A DNA stretch of 64,000 bases, taken from NCBI RefSeq assembly GCF_944393015.1, contig NZ_CALXYQ010000004.1, forward strand, positions 1 to 64,000, given 5' to 3'. Below, in pieces: positions 17,578 to 27,783 of the stretch. The DNA is from an uncultured Brachyspira sp. Its GTDB lineage: Bacteria > Spirochaetota > Brachyspiria > Brachyspirales > Brachyspiraceae. Positions within the stretch are counted from its first letter, which is position 1. Each line of letters opens with the position of its first letter. The translations under genes were made by a program, and so were the position numbers. The notes beneath the pieces were generated by a model, which ran no database searches, was not told the origin of the DNA, and saw only the letters and a program-made list of their open reading frames with translations.

Positions 17578-17919
17578 ATGGATGATATTACTATTGTAGA
17601 GGTTAATATATACGGCAGAATGCTAAGCATAAAATCTCCAGAGAGTAATGCTGAATATTTAAAAGAAGTTGCTGAATTTGTCAATGAAAGTATGAATGAT
17701 ATAGCAGAGCAGTATGGCCCTAATTATCCTAGAGATACCATAGCAATACTTGCATGCCTTAATATAGCAGACCTTTTGAAAAGAGAAATGGCAAATAATA
17801 AAGCAGGAAAAGATACATTATTAGCATTAAAAGAAAGTATAGCTTCCAGGTCTAATGAATTAATAAGACTTATAGATGAGACAAAAGAATCTAAAGAAGC
17901 CAATAAAGAAAACGAATAA
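17578..17919 (+). CDS. zapA: Cell division protein ZapA
   Basis: 113 aa. VEVNIYGRMLSIKSPESNAEYLKEVAEFVNE-type opening, then ILACLNIADLLKRE and a C-terminal helix, as in ZapA, which bundles FtsZ filaments at midcell. AGG is upstream of the ATG. It is followed by a strong bidirectional terminator. Confidence 0.85.
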   Translation: MDDITIVEVNIYGRMLSIKSPESNAEYLKEVAEFVNESMNDIAEQYGPNYPRDTIAILACLNIADLLKREMANNKAGKDTLLALKESIASRSNELIRLIDETKESKEANKENE

Positions 17920-17933
17920 AATTTATTATTTAT

Positions 17934-17967
17934 AAAAAAAGAGCTGATAATTTATCAGCTCTTTTTT
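17934..17967 (+). terminator. Bidirectional terminator after zapA
   Basis: GAGCTGATA / TATCAGCTC (17941-17961) with A7 before and T6 after. It serves zapA and possibly the convergent minus-strand TPR genes. Confidence 0.92.
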
Positions 17968-17995
17968 ATTATTTATTCTATATAAATTATAATAA

Positions 17996-19678
17996 TTATA
18001 TTCTGCTGTCCCTAAGCATATAATTAAATTGATTTCTAGTATAAACTTTTATTTTATCATTATGAGTAGCATAACTTCTTGCACTATTTGTAAGTTCAAG
18101 AGGTAAAACTAATATTCCATTTTTTGCACCTGCCTCATTAATAAGCAGCAGAAAATCTCTTATTACAAGCTCCCCTACTTCAGTATTTCTCCAGCGTTTG
18201 AAAGATATTAATGTTAAATCTTTTTTACTCTTATTCACAGCAAATGCTAAATAATTAACCTCATCTCCATAATCATAATCTATTAGCTTTTCATTATATT
18301 CCTGTACCGCAGAATATAAAAGTTTTTTCTGTATTATATCCTGACATATACTTTTAAAAGATGATAAACTTATATCAAAAATTTTATCTACTTTCTTACT
18401 GCTTACATTTTCTATAGTAGCATTATTTTCATTGATATTGCATTCTAGTAATACTTTTTCAATATCTACATTTCTTTCTATTTCTATCAAATTTAATATA
18501 GTATCTAAGCTATTAAATGAATCCTCCCATAATCTGACAGAATTTTCCCAAGATTCTATATACTGAGAATTAACATATTTTTCATAATTCTCTTTTACAT
18601 ATTTATCTTTATTATTTAATTGAATATCTCCTCTCAATTTTTTTAATTGAACTTCAGCTTTAGAAATTTCAGATAAATAAGTAAATATACTGTCCAAATC
18701 ATATATATCAAATTCAGGATCATTAAATAATCTTATATGCTCAAAATAGCTAATAGCACTGTTAATATCTTTTATGAAATAATTATAAAAAGCAAAGTCC
18801 AAAATGATAATACTTTCTTCTTTTTTTATTTCATCTATTCTATATTGCTTTGAATATTGATTATATAAGTTTATAAAAGCTTCATTATCATCTGATTTAT
18901 ATAATATATACAAATATATTCTGTTTATAAAGAAACGGTATTTAGGATCGTTTTTAATCGCTCTTGATGATAATATCGATTCTGTAAAACTTCTAGCACT
19001 GTTAATCTCATCGGTGATAATATATAATGATATCAATATCTTTTCTACCAATATAAGCTCATCATAATCATCTTCAATATTGCTTATATTTCTGCTTAAT
19101 CTTTTATGAAGCTCTTCAAGCATAGCAATAACTTTTCTATATTCTTTATTCATGAAATATGATATAGCAGCTATTTTAAGTTCATATATTTCAAAATCAT
19201 TTTTATTATTTAACACCCTATTGAAATATTCAGTAGCTAATTTATAAGCTCCTTCCCTTCCAAGTTCTGTAGCTGCTTTTATAGAATAGTATGTGTTATT
19301 AACATCTATTTGAGCTATTCTTAAAGTATATTTTAAACTTTCTTCTTTATTATCTAATTTGTTGTATAGCTCTTCTAGTTTTTTATATATATTTAATTCT
19401 TCGCCTTCAAAATATTTAATACTAAGAAGTTTTTCGTATTTCTCCAAAGCCTTCTCAGTCATATTATACTGCTCTTCTATTACAGCTAAATCATACATTG
19501 AATTATAATCTTTAGGGTTAAGCTGTATCTTTTTCTCAAGTTCTTCTATTTTCTTTTTGATATTCTTCGGTTTATATGTACTATTGTTTCCTGTTATAGT
19601 CTTGAAGAAAAAAATAAGTCCTAATAATATTGCTATAGATATTGGAACAATGACTATATAAATATAAGAGTCTAACAT
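17996..19678 (-). CDS. Membrane-anchored TPR protein with Mrr-like nuclease domain (copy 1)
   Basis: 560 aa. One N-terminal membrane helix (residues ~6-26), a cytoplasmic TPR region (LNPKDYNSMYDLAVIEEQYN and following helices), then a C-terminal ~110-residue domain like the Mrr catalytic domain: GDEVNYLAF, LTLISFKRWRNTEVGE, IRDFLLL, AGAKNGILVLPLELTNSARSYA and IKVYTRNQF. The Lys of the PD-(D/E)XK core is kept (SFKR), but the Asp of Mrr GDGGID appears replaced by Tyr. It lies 17 bases after its paralogue. Binding or cleavage of nucleic acid near the membrane is possible. Confidence 0.7.
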   Translation of the reverse strand: MLDSYIYIVIVPISIAILLGLIFFFKTITGNNSTYKPKNIKKKIEELEKKIQLNPKDYNSMYDLAVIEEQYNMTEKALEKYEKLLSIKYFEGEELNIYKKLEELYNKLDNKEESLKYTLRIAQIDVNNTYYSIKAATELGREGAYKLATEYFNRVLNNKNDFEIYELKIAAISYFMNKEYRKVIAMLEELHKRLSRNISNIEDDYDELILVEKILISLYIITDEINSARSFTESILSSRAIKNDPKYRFFINRIYLYILYKSDDNEAFINLYNQYSKQYRIDEIKKEESIIILDFAFYNYFIKDINSAISYFEHIRLFNDPEFDIYDLDSIFTYLSEISKAEVQLKKLRGDIQLNNKDKYVKENYEKYVNSQYIESWENSVRLWEDSFNSLDTILNLIEIERNVDIEKVLLECNINENNATIENVSSKKVDKIFDISLSSFKSICQDIIQKKLLYSAVQEYNEKLIDYDYGDEVNYLAFAVNKSKKDLTLISFKRWRNTEVGELVIRDFLLLINEAGAKNGILVLPLELTNSARSYATHNDKIKVYTRNQFNYMLRDSRI

Positions 19679-19695
19679 AATTTTTCCTTATTAGT

Positions 19696-21375
19696 TTAAT
19701 CTACAAAATTAGTTTTCAAAAATGAATTAAATTGACTTCTTGTATAAACTGTAATCTTATCATTATGTTTTGCATAGCTTTTTGCACTATTTGATAATCT
19801 TACAGGAAGAATCAATATACCATTTTTTGCTCCTGATTCATTTACCATAAGTAAAAAATCTCTTATTATCAGTTCCCCTACCTCTGTATTTTTCCATCTT
19901 TTTATAGAAATTAATGTTAAATCTTTTCGGCTTTTTGTTACATGATATGCCAAATAATTAACCTCATCTCCATAATTATAATCTATTACATTATCGGTAT
20001 ATTCTTGAAGTATAGAATATGATAATTTATTTTGAATCAAATTCTTACATAATTTTTTAAAATTACTTACATTCAAAGAATATATTTTATCTATTTCATT
20101 TAAATTAATATTTTTTGTGCTGTCATTTTCTCTAGCGGCATTTAATTCTGCCAATATTTTATCTATATCTATTTTATTTTCCGGATTTGGAGCATTTGAA
20201 GTGATATAATCAAATTTAATAAATGTACCCTGCCATAAACTTAATACTAATTCCCATATATCTATCAATTCAGAATCTATATATTTTTCATAATTTTCAT
20301 TTTTATATTTTTCATTATTTACTTTTCCATCGCCTCTTAATTTTACTAATTGAATAGATGCTTTATTAACTTCATTAAGATAATCTAATATTTGATCTAA
20401 ATAATAAACGCTATATTCAAGCATGTGAAAAGAATTTAATTTTTTGAAATAATTTATAGAAGTATTTATATCTTTTAAGAAATAAGCATAGAATGCAAAG
20501 TCAAATATTAATGCAGCATATTCTTTTTTAGCTTCATCTAATTTATAATAAGCTCTTAATTCATTATATTTAGAAATAAATTTATTATTATCTGAAAGTT
20601 TATATAATATGTACATATATATTCTATTAACATATAGTTTATGATCTTCACTTATATTCTTATTAGATAATATTTGCTCTAAAAATGTAATTGCTATATT
20701 AAGTTCATCTGCTGATATATAAAGAGATACAAGCAATATTTCAAGATTATAAATTTCTAATATATCTGTTTCTTTATCATTTGATATTTTCTTATATAAT
20801 TCCTCTAAAAATATTATAGATTTTTTATAATCTTTAATCATAAAAAATGACAAAGCTGCTGTTCTAGCTTCTTCTATAGTTAAATTTTCTTTTGATACTA
20901 TCACTTTATTAAAATATTCGGAAGCTAATTTATATTTACCTTCCTTTCCTAAAACATTACCTATTTTTACAGCATAGTCAATATTATTAGGGTCTAATTT
21001 AGATATCATCATAGCATATTTAAAACTATTTTCTATATCTTCAAGCTGACCGTATCCTGCCTCCATCTTTTTATATATTTCTATCTCATTTATATTATTG
21101 TCTTTAAAATATCTTTTGCTTAATAATAATTCAAATTTAGGCAATGCCCCTGTTAATTCATTATATTCTTCTTCTATAAGTGCCAACTCATATAAAGAAT
21201 CTAAATCTTTTGGATTTAAAGAAACAATTTTTCTTAGTTCATGCATCTTCTTCTTTGTATTTTTTGAAGGTTTATGAACCTTTTTATTAAATATATTTCT
21301 TATCATTATAATTGTAGATATTAATATAATAATAAATATTACTGCTGTTATAGTATATAATGTAGTATCGCTCAT
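19696..21375 (-). CDS. Membrane-anchored TPR protein with Mrr-like nuclease domain (copy 2)
   Basis: 559 aa, same architecture as the downstream gene: N-terminal membrane helix (~8-26), TPR region starting LNPKDLDSLYELALIEEEYN, and the C-terminal GDEVNYLAY...LTLISIKRWKNTEVGE...AGAKNGILI-type region with LSNSAKSYAKHNDKI. The C-terminal domains are much more alike than the TPR regions, so selection is on the Mrr-like part. It is the first gene of the pair. It is separated from hisC by ~110 bases with no clear terminator, so it could be cotranscribed with hisC. Confidence 0.7.
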   Translation of the reverse strand: MSDTTLYTITAVIFIIILISTIIMIRNIFNKKVHKPSKNTKKKMHELRKIVSLNPKDLDSLYELALIEEEYNELTGALPKFELLLSKRYFKDNNINEIEIYKKMEAGYGQLEDIENSFKYAMMISKLDPNNIDYAVKIGNVLGKEGKYKLASEYFNKVIVSKENLTIEEARTAALSFFMIKDYKKSIIFLEELYKKISNDKETDILEIYNLEILLVSLYISADELNIAITFLEQILSNKNISEDHKLYVNRIYMYILYKLSDNNKFISKYNELRAYYKLDEAKKEYAALIFDFAFYAYFLKDINTSINYFKKLNSFHMLEYSVYYLDQILDYLNEVNKASIQLVKLRGDGKVNNEKYKNENYEKYIDSELIDIWELVLSLWQGTFIKFDYITSNAPNPENKIDIDKILAELNAARENDSTKNINLNEIDKIYSLNVSNFKKLCKNLIQNKLSYSILQEYTDNVIDYNYGDEVNYLAYHVTKSRKDLTLISIKRWKNTEVGELIIRDFLLMVNESGAKNGILILPVRLSNSAKSYAKHNDKITVYTRSQFNSFLKTNFVD

Positions 21376-21483
21376 ATTCTTTATCCGGTTTTTTATTCAA
21401 TTTTTTATAATATAATAGTATATACAAAAACTACAAAGTTTAAATATTTTTTTAATTTTGATTATCAATTATCACATTATTCT

Positions 21484-22548
21484 TCAATTTTTTATTATAT
21501 ATTTTATCTTTTCTACAAAAATATCCATTTCTTTATCTGTACCTATAGTTACCCTTATATAATTATTTATAATATCGGTTTTAAAATATCTTACTAATAT
21601 ACCATTTTCTCTTAATTTCATATAAATATCTTCGGCAAATACATTTTTATGTGATATAAATATAAAATTAGATTTAGAATCAAGCACATTAAATCCCAAT
21701 TCTTTTAATTTTATTTTTGTTTTTTCTCTTGTATTTATTACTTTATTTACAGTATCTTTAAAATAATCTTTATCTTTTATAGCTTCAATTCCTGCTATTA
21801 TAGAAAGCCTATTAATGGTATAAGAATTAAAAGAATATTTAATATTTTTAAGACCCTGAATAAGATTTTCATTACCTATAGCAAAGCCTAAACGAATTCC
21901 AGCCAATGCCCTAGATTTTGAAAAAGTCTGTATAACTAAAAGATTATCATATTTATTTACAAGTTTATAAGCACTTTCTGTTTCAGAGAAATCAATATAT
22001 GCTTCATCTACTATCACTATATTATTTCTATTATTTATTATAATTTCTTCTATCTGTGATAAAGTAATAAGTAATCCCGTAGGAGCATTAGGATTGGCTA
22101 TAAATATACCGGCATCCAAATTTTTATAATCATTAATATCTATACTAAAATCATCTTTTAATGGTATTTTCACTTCGTTTAAATCAAAAAGAGATGAATA
22201 TACGGAATAAAAGCTGTATGTGATATTAGGATAATAAACTTTATCCCCTTTATTAAAGAAAGCCATAAAAGAAAAGGCTAATATTTCATCGGAGCCGTTT
22301 CCTACAAAAATATTATTTGTATTGACATTATATAATTCAGCAATTTCTTTTTTCAAATCTGATACATTAGGATCAGGGTAAAGTCTCAAATCATCGAAAT
22401 TGCTATCTATTAATGCCTTTTTCACATTTGGAGAAGGAGGATACGGAGATTCATTTGTATTTAATTTTATATAATTTTTATCTTTAGGCTGTTCACCTGG
22501 AGTATATGATTCTATAGACTTTGCTTTATCACTTAAAAACTTGCTCAT
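21484..22548 (-). CDS. hisC: Histidinol-phosphate aminotransferase
   Basis: PLP enzyme of histidine biosynthesis, converting imidazole acetol-phosphate to histidinol phosphate. The product is 354 aa. LNTNESPYPPSP, FVGNGSDEIL, IANPNAPTG, IVDEAYIDFS and FSKSRALAGIRLGFA (PLP Lys211) are the fold-type I HisC signatures. Other his genes are not adjacent; hisF is 17 kb away, so the pathway is scattered. Confidence 0.92.
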   Translation of the reverse strand: MSKFLSDKAKSIESYTPGEQPKDKNYIKLNTNESPYPPSPNVKKALIDSNFDDLRLYPDPNVSDLKKEIAELYNVNTNNIFVGNGSDEILAFSFMAFFNKGDKVYYPNITYSFYSVYSSLFDLNEVKIPLKDDFSIDINDYKNLDAGIFIANPNAPTGLLITLSQIEEIIINNRNNIVIVDEAYIDFSETESAYKLVNKYDNLLVIQTFSKSRALAGIRLGFAIGNENLIQGLKNIKYSFNSYTINRLSIIAGIEAIKDKDYFKDTVNKVINTREKTKIKLKELGFNVLDSKSNFIFISHKNVFAEDIYMKLRENGILVRYFKTDIINNYIRVTIGTDKEMDIFVEKIKYIIKN

Positions 22549-22772
22549 AAAAAATCCTTATATTTTTATATTAATAGAAATTTTATTAGAAGTATTATTA
22601 TATACAATATTTAATCATATCACAATAGAATTAATTAAAAAATTATCAAATATGATATTTCCTCTACATATATAAACGTATAATATGTATTTTATATAAT
22701 ACAAACAACAGTTAAATTTCTTAAAAAATCAAAAATTTTTTTTTATTTTTTTAAAAAAAATTCAAAAAAAAT

Positions 22773-22800
22773 TTGACAACGTAATTTTTATTGTTAGATT
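22773..22800 (+). promoter_or_regulatory. Promoter of the first MCP gene
   Basis: TTGACA (22773-22778) and TAGATT (22795-22800), 16-base spacer. A run of A/T precedes it. I see nothing else in 22549-22882. Confidence 0.55.
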
Positions 22801-22882
22801 AATACTGTCAATATCTGATAAACATATTTCTTAATTTAAATTACAAGTAAATAATTTTAATCATATATAGAGGTTTTTATCA

Positions 22883-24724
22883 ATGAAAAAAATACATAGT
22901 TTATCTTTTAAAATCCCAGTTATAATAAGTTCCATTATTTTTATAACAATAGCTTCATTAGCTTCTATTTCTATATGGTCTTCTTCAAGAGCCATTAGAA
23001 AATCAGCTTTAGAAGGTTTTTCTTCTACAGTTTCAGGATATTCATATATGATAGATATGGTTCTTCATGAGCAGCTATTAGCAATAGCAACTTATTCTCA
23101 GTCAGGCACATTAGCAAACGGAATCATAAATATAGATGATATAACTGTAAGAAATGAGGCAGAAAAAAGATTAAAAGATTTTGCTTCGGTAAATACTTAT
23201 GCGGTAAATGTTGGGCTTGCTGATATTAATGGTGTAGTATTACTTGACAGCTCTAACCCTAAACTTATTGGAGTATCTATAGCAGAAATTCATAAAGATT
23301 TATTTTCACAAATGAAAGCTAATAACTATAAATTTACTTATGATAATTCTCCAAGCATATCATCTACAACAGGAGGACAGGCACTTCTTCTTTGCGGAGG
23401 AATTAAGAATTCACAAGGTAATATAATAGGATTAGTTTATATTAATTTAGATTTGCAAAAAGTAAATGATGAATTTATAAGCAGCTTGAAAATTAACGGA
23501 AGAATAACAGTTGCCAATAATGATGGTAATATAATATTATCATCAGATAATAAAAGAATAGGCGGAAATTTACCTGAAGTTTATGATATAATAAAAACAA
23601 AAAAAGAAGGCATAATAGAATCATATACTTATGAAGGTTATGATGGAAAACGTTCTGCCGCTTACCAAAATGTCAATATAATGCCTTGGACTGTTGTATT
23701 TGCAAAAGCAGATAGTGAAATATATAAAGAAATAAAATATACTATTCTTCGTACTGTAATAATAGGACCGCTATTTATAATATTATGTACTGTATTAATA
23801 TTTATGTATATCGAGAGCATTACAAAACCTTTAGATGAATTAGTTCTAATATCAAGAGAAATTTCTAATGGAGATTTAACTTCTACACATAGAAACATAA
23901 AACGTAAAGATGAACTTGGAGTATTGGCTAACTCTTTCTTTGATATGAGAGACAGACTTTCAGATATTATTATTAAAGTAAGAACTTCTGCAGATGAAAT
24001 CAGAATGAATGCTAAAGAACTTTCTACAGGAAGTGTAGATTTATCAAAACGTACAGAGGCACAGGCTGCAAGTTTGGAAGAAACAGCTTCATCAATGGAG
24101 CAAATGGCTTCTACAATAAAATCATCAGCAGATCAGTCTGTGGAAGGTAATAAAATGATGATAGATTCAAGAGAGGCTATTCAAAATGCCGGCGAAATAA
24201 TACTTGATACCACTAAAAATATAGAAGAAGTTTATGATGCCAGCACTAAGATTAAAGATATTACAAAGATAATAGAAGATATCGCATTCCAAACTAATAT
24301 ACTAGCCCTTAATGCTGCAGTTGAAGCGGCTCGTGCTGGTGATATGGGTAAAGGTTTTGCGGTAGTAGCTTCTGAAGTGAGAAATTTGGCACAGACTACA
24401 CAATCATCAGTAAAAGATATTACTACTTTGGTAGACAATGCCTATGAAAAAATTAATAAAGCCACAGAATCTGCAAGAGTTTCGCAGGATATATTCAGCG
24501 AGCTTCAGGAAAAGATAGAAAATACTGCAAAAATAATGCAGGATATTAGCTCAACAGCAGTAGAACAGCATGAAGGCGTGGAACAAGTTAATAGAGCTGT
24601 TACTGATATGGACACAGTAACTCAGCAGAATGCCGCATTAGTAGAACAGGCTTCTGCTTCATCTAACTCTTTGCTTAATCAGGCTGAAGAATTGGTTAAT
24701 GCTATGAGCTTCTTTAAAGTTTGA
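22883..24724 (+). CDS. Methyl-accepting chemotaxis protein (Cache type)
   Basis: 613 aa. Membrane segment ~11-33, extracytoplasmic double-Cache-like sensor ~40-280, second membrane segment ~285-310, HAMP ([18 protein letters not shown]), then the methyl-accepting helices. The hairpin tip is [20 protein letters not shown] near residue 466, which contacts CheA and CheW. AGAGG precedes the ATG. It is followed by a terminator and by a close paralogue, an evident tandem duplication. The ligand is unknown. Confidence 0.93.
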   Translation: MKKIHSLSFKIPVIISSIIFITIASLASISIWSSSRAIRKSALEGFSSTVSGYSYMIDMVLHEQLLAIATYSQSGTLANGIINIDDITVRNEAEKRLKDFASVNTYAVNVGLADINGVVLLDSSNPKLIGVSIAEIHKDLFSQMKANNYKFTYDNSPSISSTTGGQALLLCGGIKNSQGNIIGLVYINLDLQKVNDEFISSLKINGRITVANNDGNIILSSDNKRIGGNLPEVYDIIKTKKEGIIESYTYEGYDGKRSAAYQNVNIMPWTVVFAKADSEIYKEIKYTILRTVIIGPLFIILCTVLIFMYIESITKPLDELVLISREISNGDLTSTHRNIKRKDELGVLANSFFDMRDRLSDIIIKVRTSADEIRMNAKELSTGSVDLSKRTEAQAASLEETASSMEQMASTIKSSADQSVEGNKMMIDSREAIQNAGEIILDTTKNIEEVYDASTKIKDITKIIEDIAFQTNILALNAAVEAARAGDMGKGFAVVASEVRNLAQTTQSSVKDITTLVDNAYEKINKATESARVSQDIFSELQEKIENTAKIMQDISSTAVEQHEGVEQVNRAVTDMDTVTQQNAALVEQASASSNSLLNQAEELVNAMSFFKV

Positions 24725-24745
24725 TAATTTTAATATGAGTTTTTT

Positions 24746-24780
24746 AAGGGTTATTTCCTAACTGGAATAACCCTTTTATT
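24746..24780 (+). terminator. Terminator after first MCP
   Basis: AAGGGTTATTTCC / GGAATAACCCTT with a short loop, followed by TTTTATTTT. Confidence 0.88.
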
Positions 24781-24940
24781 TTATATTTTAATCTTTAATA
24801 TTGAATAAATAGCATAAAATATAATTTTTTATAAAAAAATTACAATTTTTTTTTATTTTTATATTCAAATTATTCGAATAAAATATATATTAAAACAATT
24901 ATTATTAAATAATAACAAAATTTCATTAGGGTTTATATGT

Positions 24941-26767
24941 ATGAGAAAAATGAAGAGTTTATCTTTTAAAGTTCCTTTCATTATAAGTATTATCATTTTT
25001 ATTACAATTCTTATATTGGGTACGCTTTCTGTATTATCATCTACAAGAGCAGTAAAAAGAGCAACATTGAACGGATTTAAATCTACAGTTTCAGGATATG
25101 CTTCTATGGTAGATATGGTGCTTCATGAACAGCTGCTCGCTATTGATACTTATTCTAAATCATCAACTGTATTCAACACTCTTTATACTAATGATATAAA
25201 CGTCAAACAGCAAAGTATAAATAGATTAAAAGATTTTAATGATGCAAATAGATATGCTCTTAATATGGGACTTGCAGATGTTAATGGAAAAATAATAGTT
25301 GATAGTGATAATGCATCTCTTGAAGGAACATCTATATTCGATTCCGATCCTGAATTATCTGCAAGATTAAAAGCAAATAATTATAAGGGTACTTATGCTG
25401 ATGTTACTACAAAAGATTCTCAGGCTATAATTCTTTGTAAAGGCTTATTTAATACTGCCGGAAACTTAATAGGTATTATTTATATAAATATAGATTTAGG
25501 AAAAGTTAATAAAGATTTTATAGATAATATTAACTTTGACGGCGATATAACAATAGCAAATGATAAAGGTATTATTATGCTTTCATCTGATCATAACAAA
25601 ATCGGTACTGCATTACCTCAAGTTTATGATATAACAAAGACTACATCGGAAGGTGTTATAGAATCTTATGTGTTTGGAAATGATAAAAATAAACGTTCTG
25701 CTGTTTATAAAAATATTAGTATAATGCCTTGGTCTGTTATATTTGCAAATTATAACAGTCAAATTTATAAAGATATAAGAGGTATAATTTTTAGAACATC
25801 TACAACAGGGCCGTTCTTTATAATATTAGCATGCTTTGTAGTTGCTCTTTATATAAAGACTATAACAAAACCATTAATTTCACTTGTATTATTTGCAAAA
25901 GAAATATCTCAAGGTAATTTGGTTTATGAACATCAGAATATTAATAGAGATGATGAATTAGGTATGCTTGCTAACTCTTTCTTTAATATGCGTGATGTAC
26001 TGCTTGATATTATAATGAAAGTTAGAGTTTCAGCTGATGAGATAACTAATAGTGCAAGGGTTCTTTCAAAAGACAGTGAAGATTTATCAAGAAGAACAGA
26101 TACTCAAGCATCTAGTTTGCAGGAAACAGCTTCATCAATGGAAGAGATGGCTTCAACTATTGTATCATCTACAAATAAATCAGTAGACGGAAATAAAATG
26201 ATGATAAACTCAAAAGCCTCTATTAAGCATGCAGGAAGTATAATTTTAGATACTGTTCAAAATATAGAAGAAGTTAATGAAGCTAGTACAAAAATAAAAA
26301 ACATCACAAAAATAATAGAAGATATAGCTTTCCAAACTAATATACTTGCTTTAAATGCAGCAGTGGAAGCAGCTCGTGCCGGAGATCAAGGTAAAGGTTT
26401 TGCAGTTGTAGCTTCTGAAGTTAGAAATTTGGCACAGACTACTCAGTCATCAGTAAAAGATATCACTAGTCTAGTAGATAATGCCTATGAGAAAATTACT
26501 AAAGCCACAGAATCAGCAAGAGAATCACAAGAGATATTTAAAGATATTCAAGATAAAATAGATGTAACTTCAAAACTCATGGACGATATAAGCACAACAG
26601 CATTAGAACAGCAGGCGGGGGTGCAGCAGGTTAATAAAGCTATTACAGATATGGATGCAGTAACTCAGCAAAATGCCGCATTAGTAGAACATACTTCTGC
26701 ATCATCTAGCTCTTTGCTTAATCAGGCTGAAGAATTAGTTAATGCTATGAGCTTCTTTAAAGTATAA
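24941..26767 (+). CDS. Methyl-accepting chemotaxis protein (paralogue)
   Basis: 608 aa, same order of domains as the previous gene: membrane helix, Cache-like sensor, membrane helix, HAMP ([20 protein letters not shown]) and signalling domain with [20 protein letters not shown]. Both end with [15 protein letters not shown]. The sensor regions differ much more than the signalling domains, which points to divergence of ligand specificity after duplication. It is expressed separately, since a terminator lies between the two. Confidence 0.93.
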   Translation: MRKMKSLSFKVPFIISIIIFITILILGTLSVLSSTRAVKRATLNGFKSTVSGYASMVDMVLHEQLLAIDTYSKSSTVFNTLYTNDINVKQQSINRLKDFNDANRYALNMGLADVNGKIIVDSDNASLEGTSIFDSDPELSARLKANNYKGTYADVTTKDSQAIILCKGLFNTAGNLIGIIYINIDLGKVNKDFIDNINFDGDITIANDKGIIMLSSDHNKIGTALPQVYDITKTTSEGVIESYVFGNDKNKRSAVYKNISIMPWSVIFANYNSQIYKDIRGIIFRTSTTGPFFIILACFVVALYIKTITKPLISLVLFAKEISQGNLVYEHQNINRDDELGMLANSFFNMRDVLLDIIMKVRVSADEITNSARVLSKDSEDLSRRTDTQASSLQETASSMEEMASTIVSSTNKSVDGNKMMINSKASIKHAGSIILDTVQNIEEVNEASTKIKNITKIIEDIAFQTNILALNAAVEAARAGDQGKGFAVVASEVRNLAQTTQSSVKDITSLVDNAYEKITKATESARESQEIFKDIQDKIDVTSKLMDDISTTALEQQAGVQQVNKAITDMDAVTQQNAALVEHTSASSSSLLNQAEELVNAMSFFKV

Positions 26768-26804
26768 AATTTTTAAAAATATAAAGAATTATAATAAAAA
26801 ATAA

Positions 26805-26837
26805 TAGGCTGTCTTTTAAAAAGGCAGCTTATTTTTT
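26805..26837 (+). terminator. Terminator after second MCP
   Basis: GCTGTCTT pairs with AAGGCAGC (one wobble), followed by TTATTTTTT. Confidence 0.75.
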
Positions 26838-26883
26838 ATAATTTAATTAATATACAATACTTATGTATTGTATATTAAAAAAC

Positions 26884-26911
26884 TTGACAAATTATATATG
26901 TATTGTAGTAT
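26884..26911 (+). promoter_or_regulatory. Promoter of lipoprotein gene
   Basis: TTGACA (26884-26889) and TAGTAT (26906-26911), 16-base spacer, about 35 bases before the AGGAGG of the next gene. Confidence 0.6.
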
Positions 26912-26953
26912 TGAAAAAGTTTTTTTATTTATAAAAAAAATTAGGAGGTAAAA

Positions 26954-27499
26954 ATGAAAAAACTTTTAATTATTTTTTCTTTTGTTTTTATAGCCGCATG
27001 CGGTGCAAATGCAAAAGAGCAAGTTTCAGTACCTGGAGTTGAGAAAAATAGTAAAGAAGCAGCTGAGTTTTTGAAGGCAGTTAGAGGAAAAGCTATTGTA
27101 CCTTTAAGATCTATAAGAGGATTTCCTGCTGGGTATTTTAAGGATAATGGAGATATAGCAAGCCGTTACCATGAGCCTGTTCTACAAGGTGATTTAATTT
27201 TTATAGGTATGTATAATAACTATGCTGTATATTCAAGAAAAATGCGAGAGGGAAAGAAACTTGTAGATGCATATACACTTATAACTTTATCTGAAGATAA
27301 AAAGCTTTTTAGAGTCTATCTTGAGTCAAATGATTATATTTCTGAAATTTATAAATGGAGAGTAGCAGGTTCTGATTGGAAGAACTTTCCTAAAATGGAG
27401 ATATCAGATATAGGATTAGGAGAGAGACAATATAATAAAGATGATTATGTTTATAAGATTACAGATGATGAATATGACAAGAATGATTTTAAGAACTAA
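26954..27499 (+). CDS. Hypothetical lipoprotein
   Basis: 181 aa, not recognised. A lipoprotein signal is clear: MKKLLIIFSFVFIAAC with Cys at residue 16. The mature part has a mixed alpha/beta character with an aromatic stretch (LIFIGMYNNYAVYSRKM) and an acidic/Lys-rich end. The strong AGGAGG eight bases before the ATG, own promoter and terminator indicate an independently and probably well expressed gene. The expected location is inner or outer membrane, periplasmic face. Confidence 0.8.
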   Translation: MKKLLIIFSFVFIAACGANAKEQVSVPGVEKNSKEAAEFLKAVRGKAIVPLRSIRGFPAGYFKDNGDIASRYHEPVLQGDLIFIGMYNNYAVYSRKMREGKKLVDAYTLITLSEDKKLFRVYLESNDYISEIYKWRVAGSDWKNFPKMEISDIGLGERQYNKDDYVYKITDDEYDKNDFKN

Positions 27500-27516
27500 A
27501 TAAAATTATTTATAAA

Positions 27517-27554
27517 GCGGGCGGAAATTATATGTTTTTGTCCGCATATTTTTT
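27517..27554 (+). terminator. Terminator after lipoprotein gene
   Basis: GCGGGC / GTCCGC stem (one wobble), then TATTTTTT. Bases 27555-27783 show no further structure that I can see. Confidence 0.7.
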
Positions 27555-27783
27555 ATTATTCAGTAATTAGATGTATTTATTTTAACTCATAAAATATTAT
27601 TCATAATTTAGCCATTCAAAATTACACTATCAAAAAACTGTCAATTAAGAAAATGATTTCATCAAACAAAATATATGTTTAAAAAATATATTATTTTAGG
27701 CTTATTTTATAAAAAGAATTTGTTTAACTAATATTAAAATTTAATCTTATCTCTACTTATATTATAATTTTGGGGAATAATAA

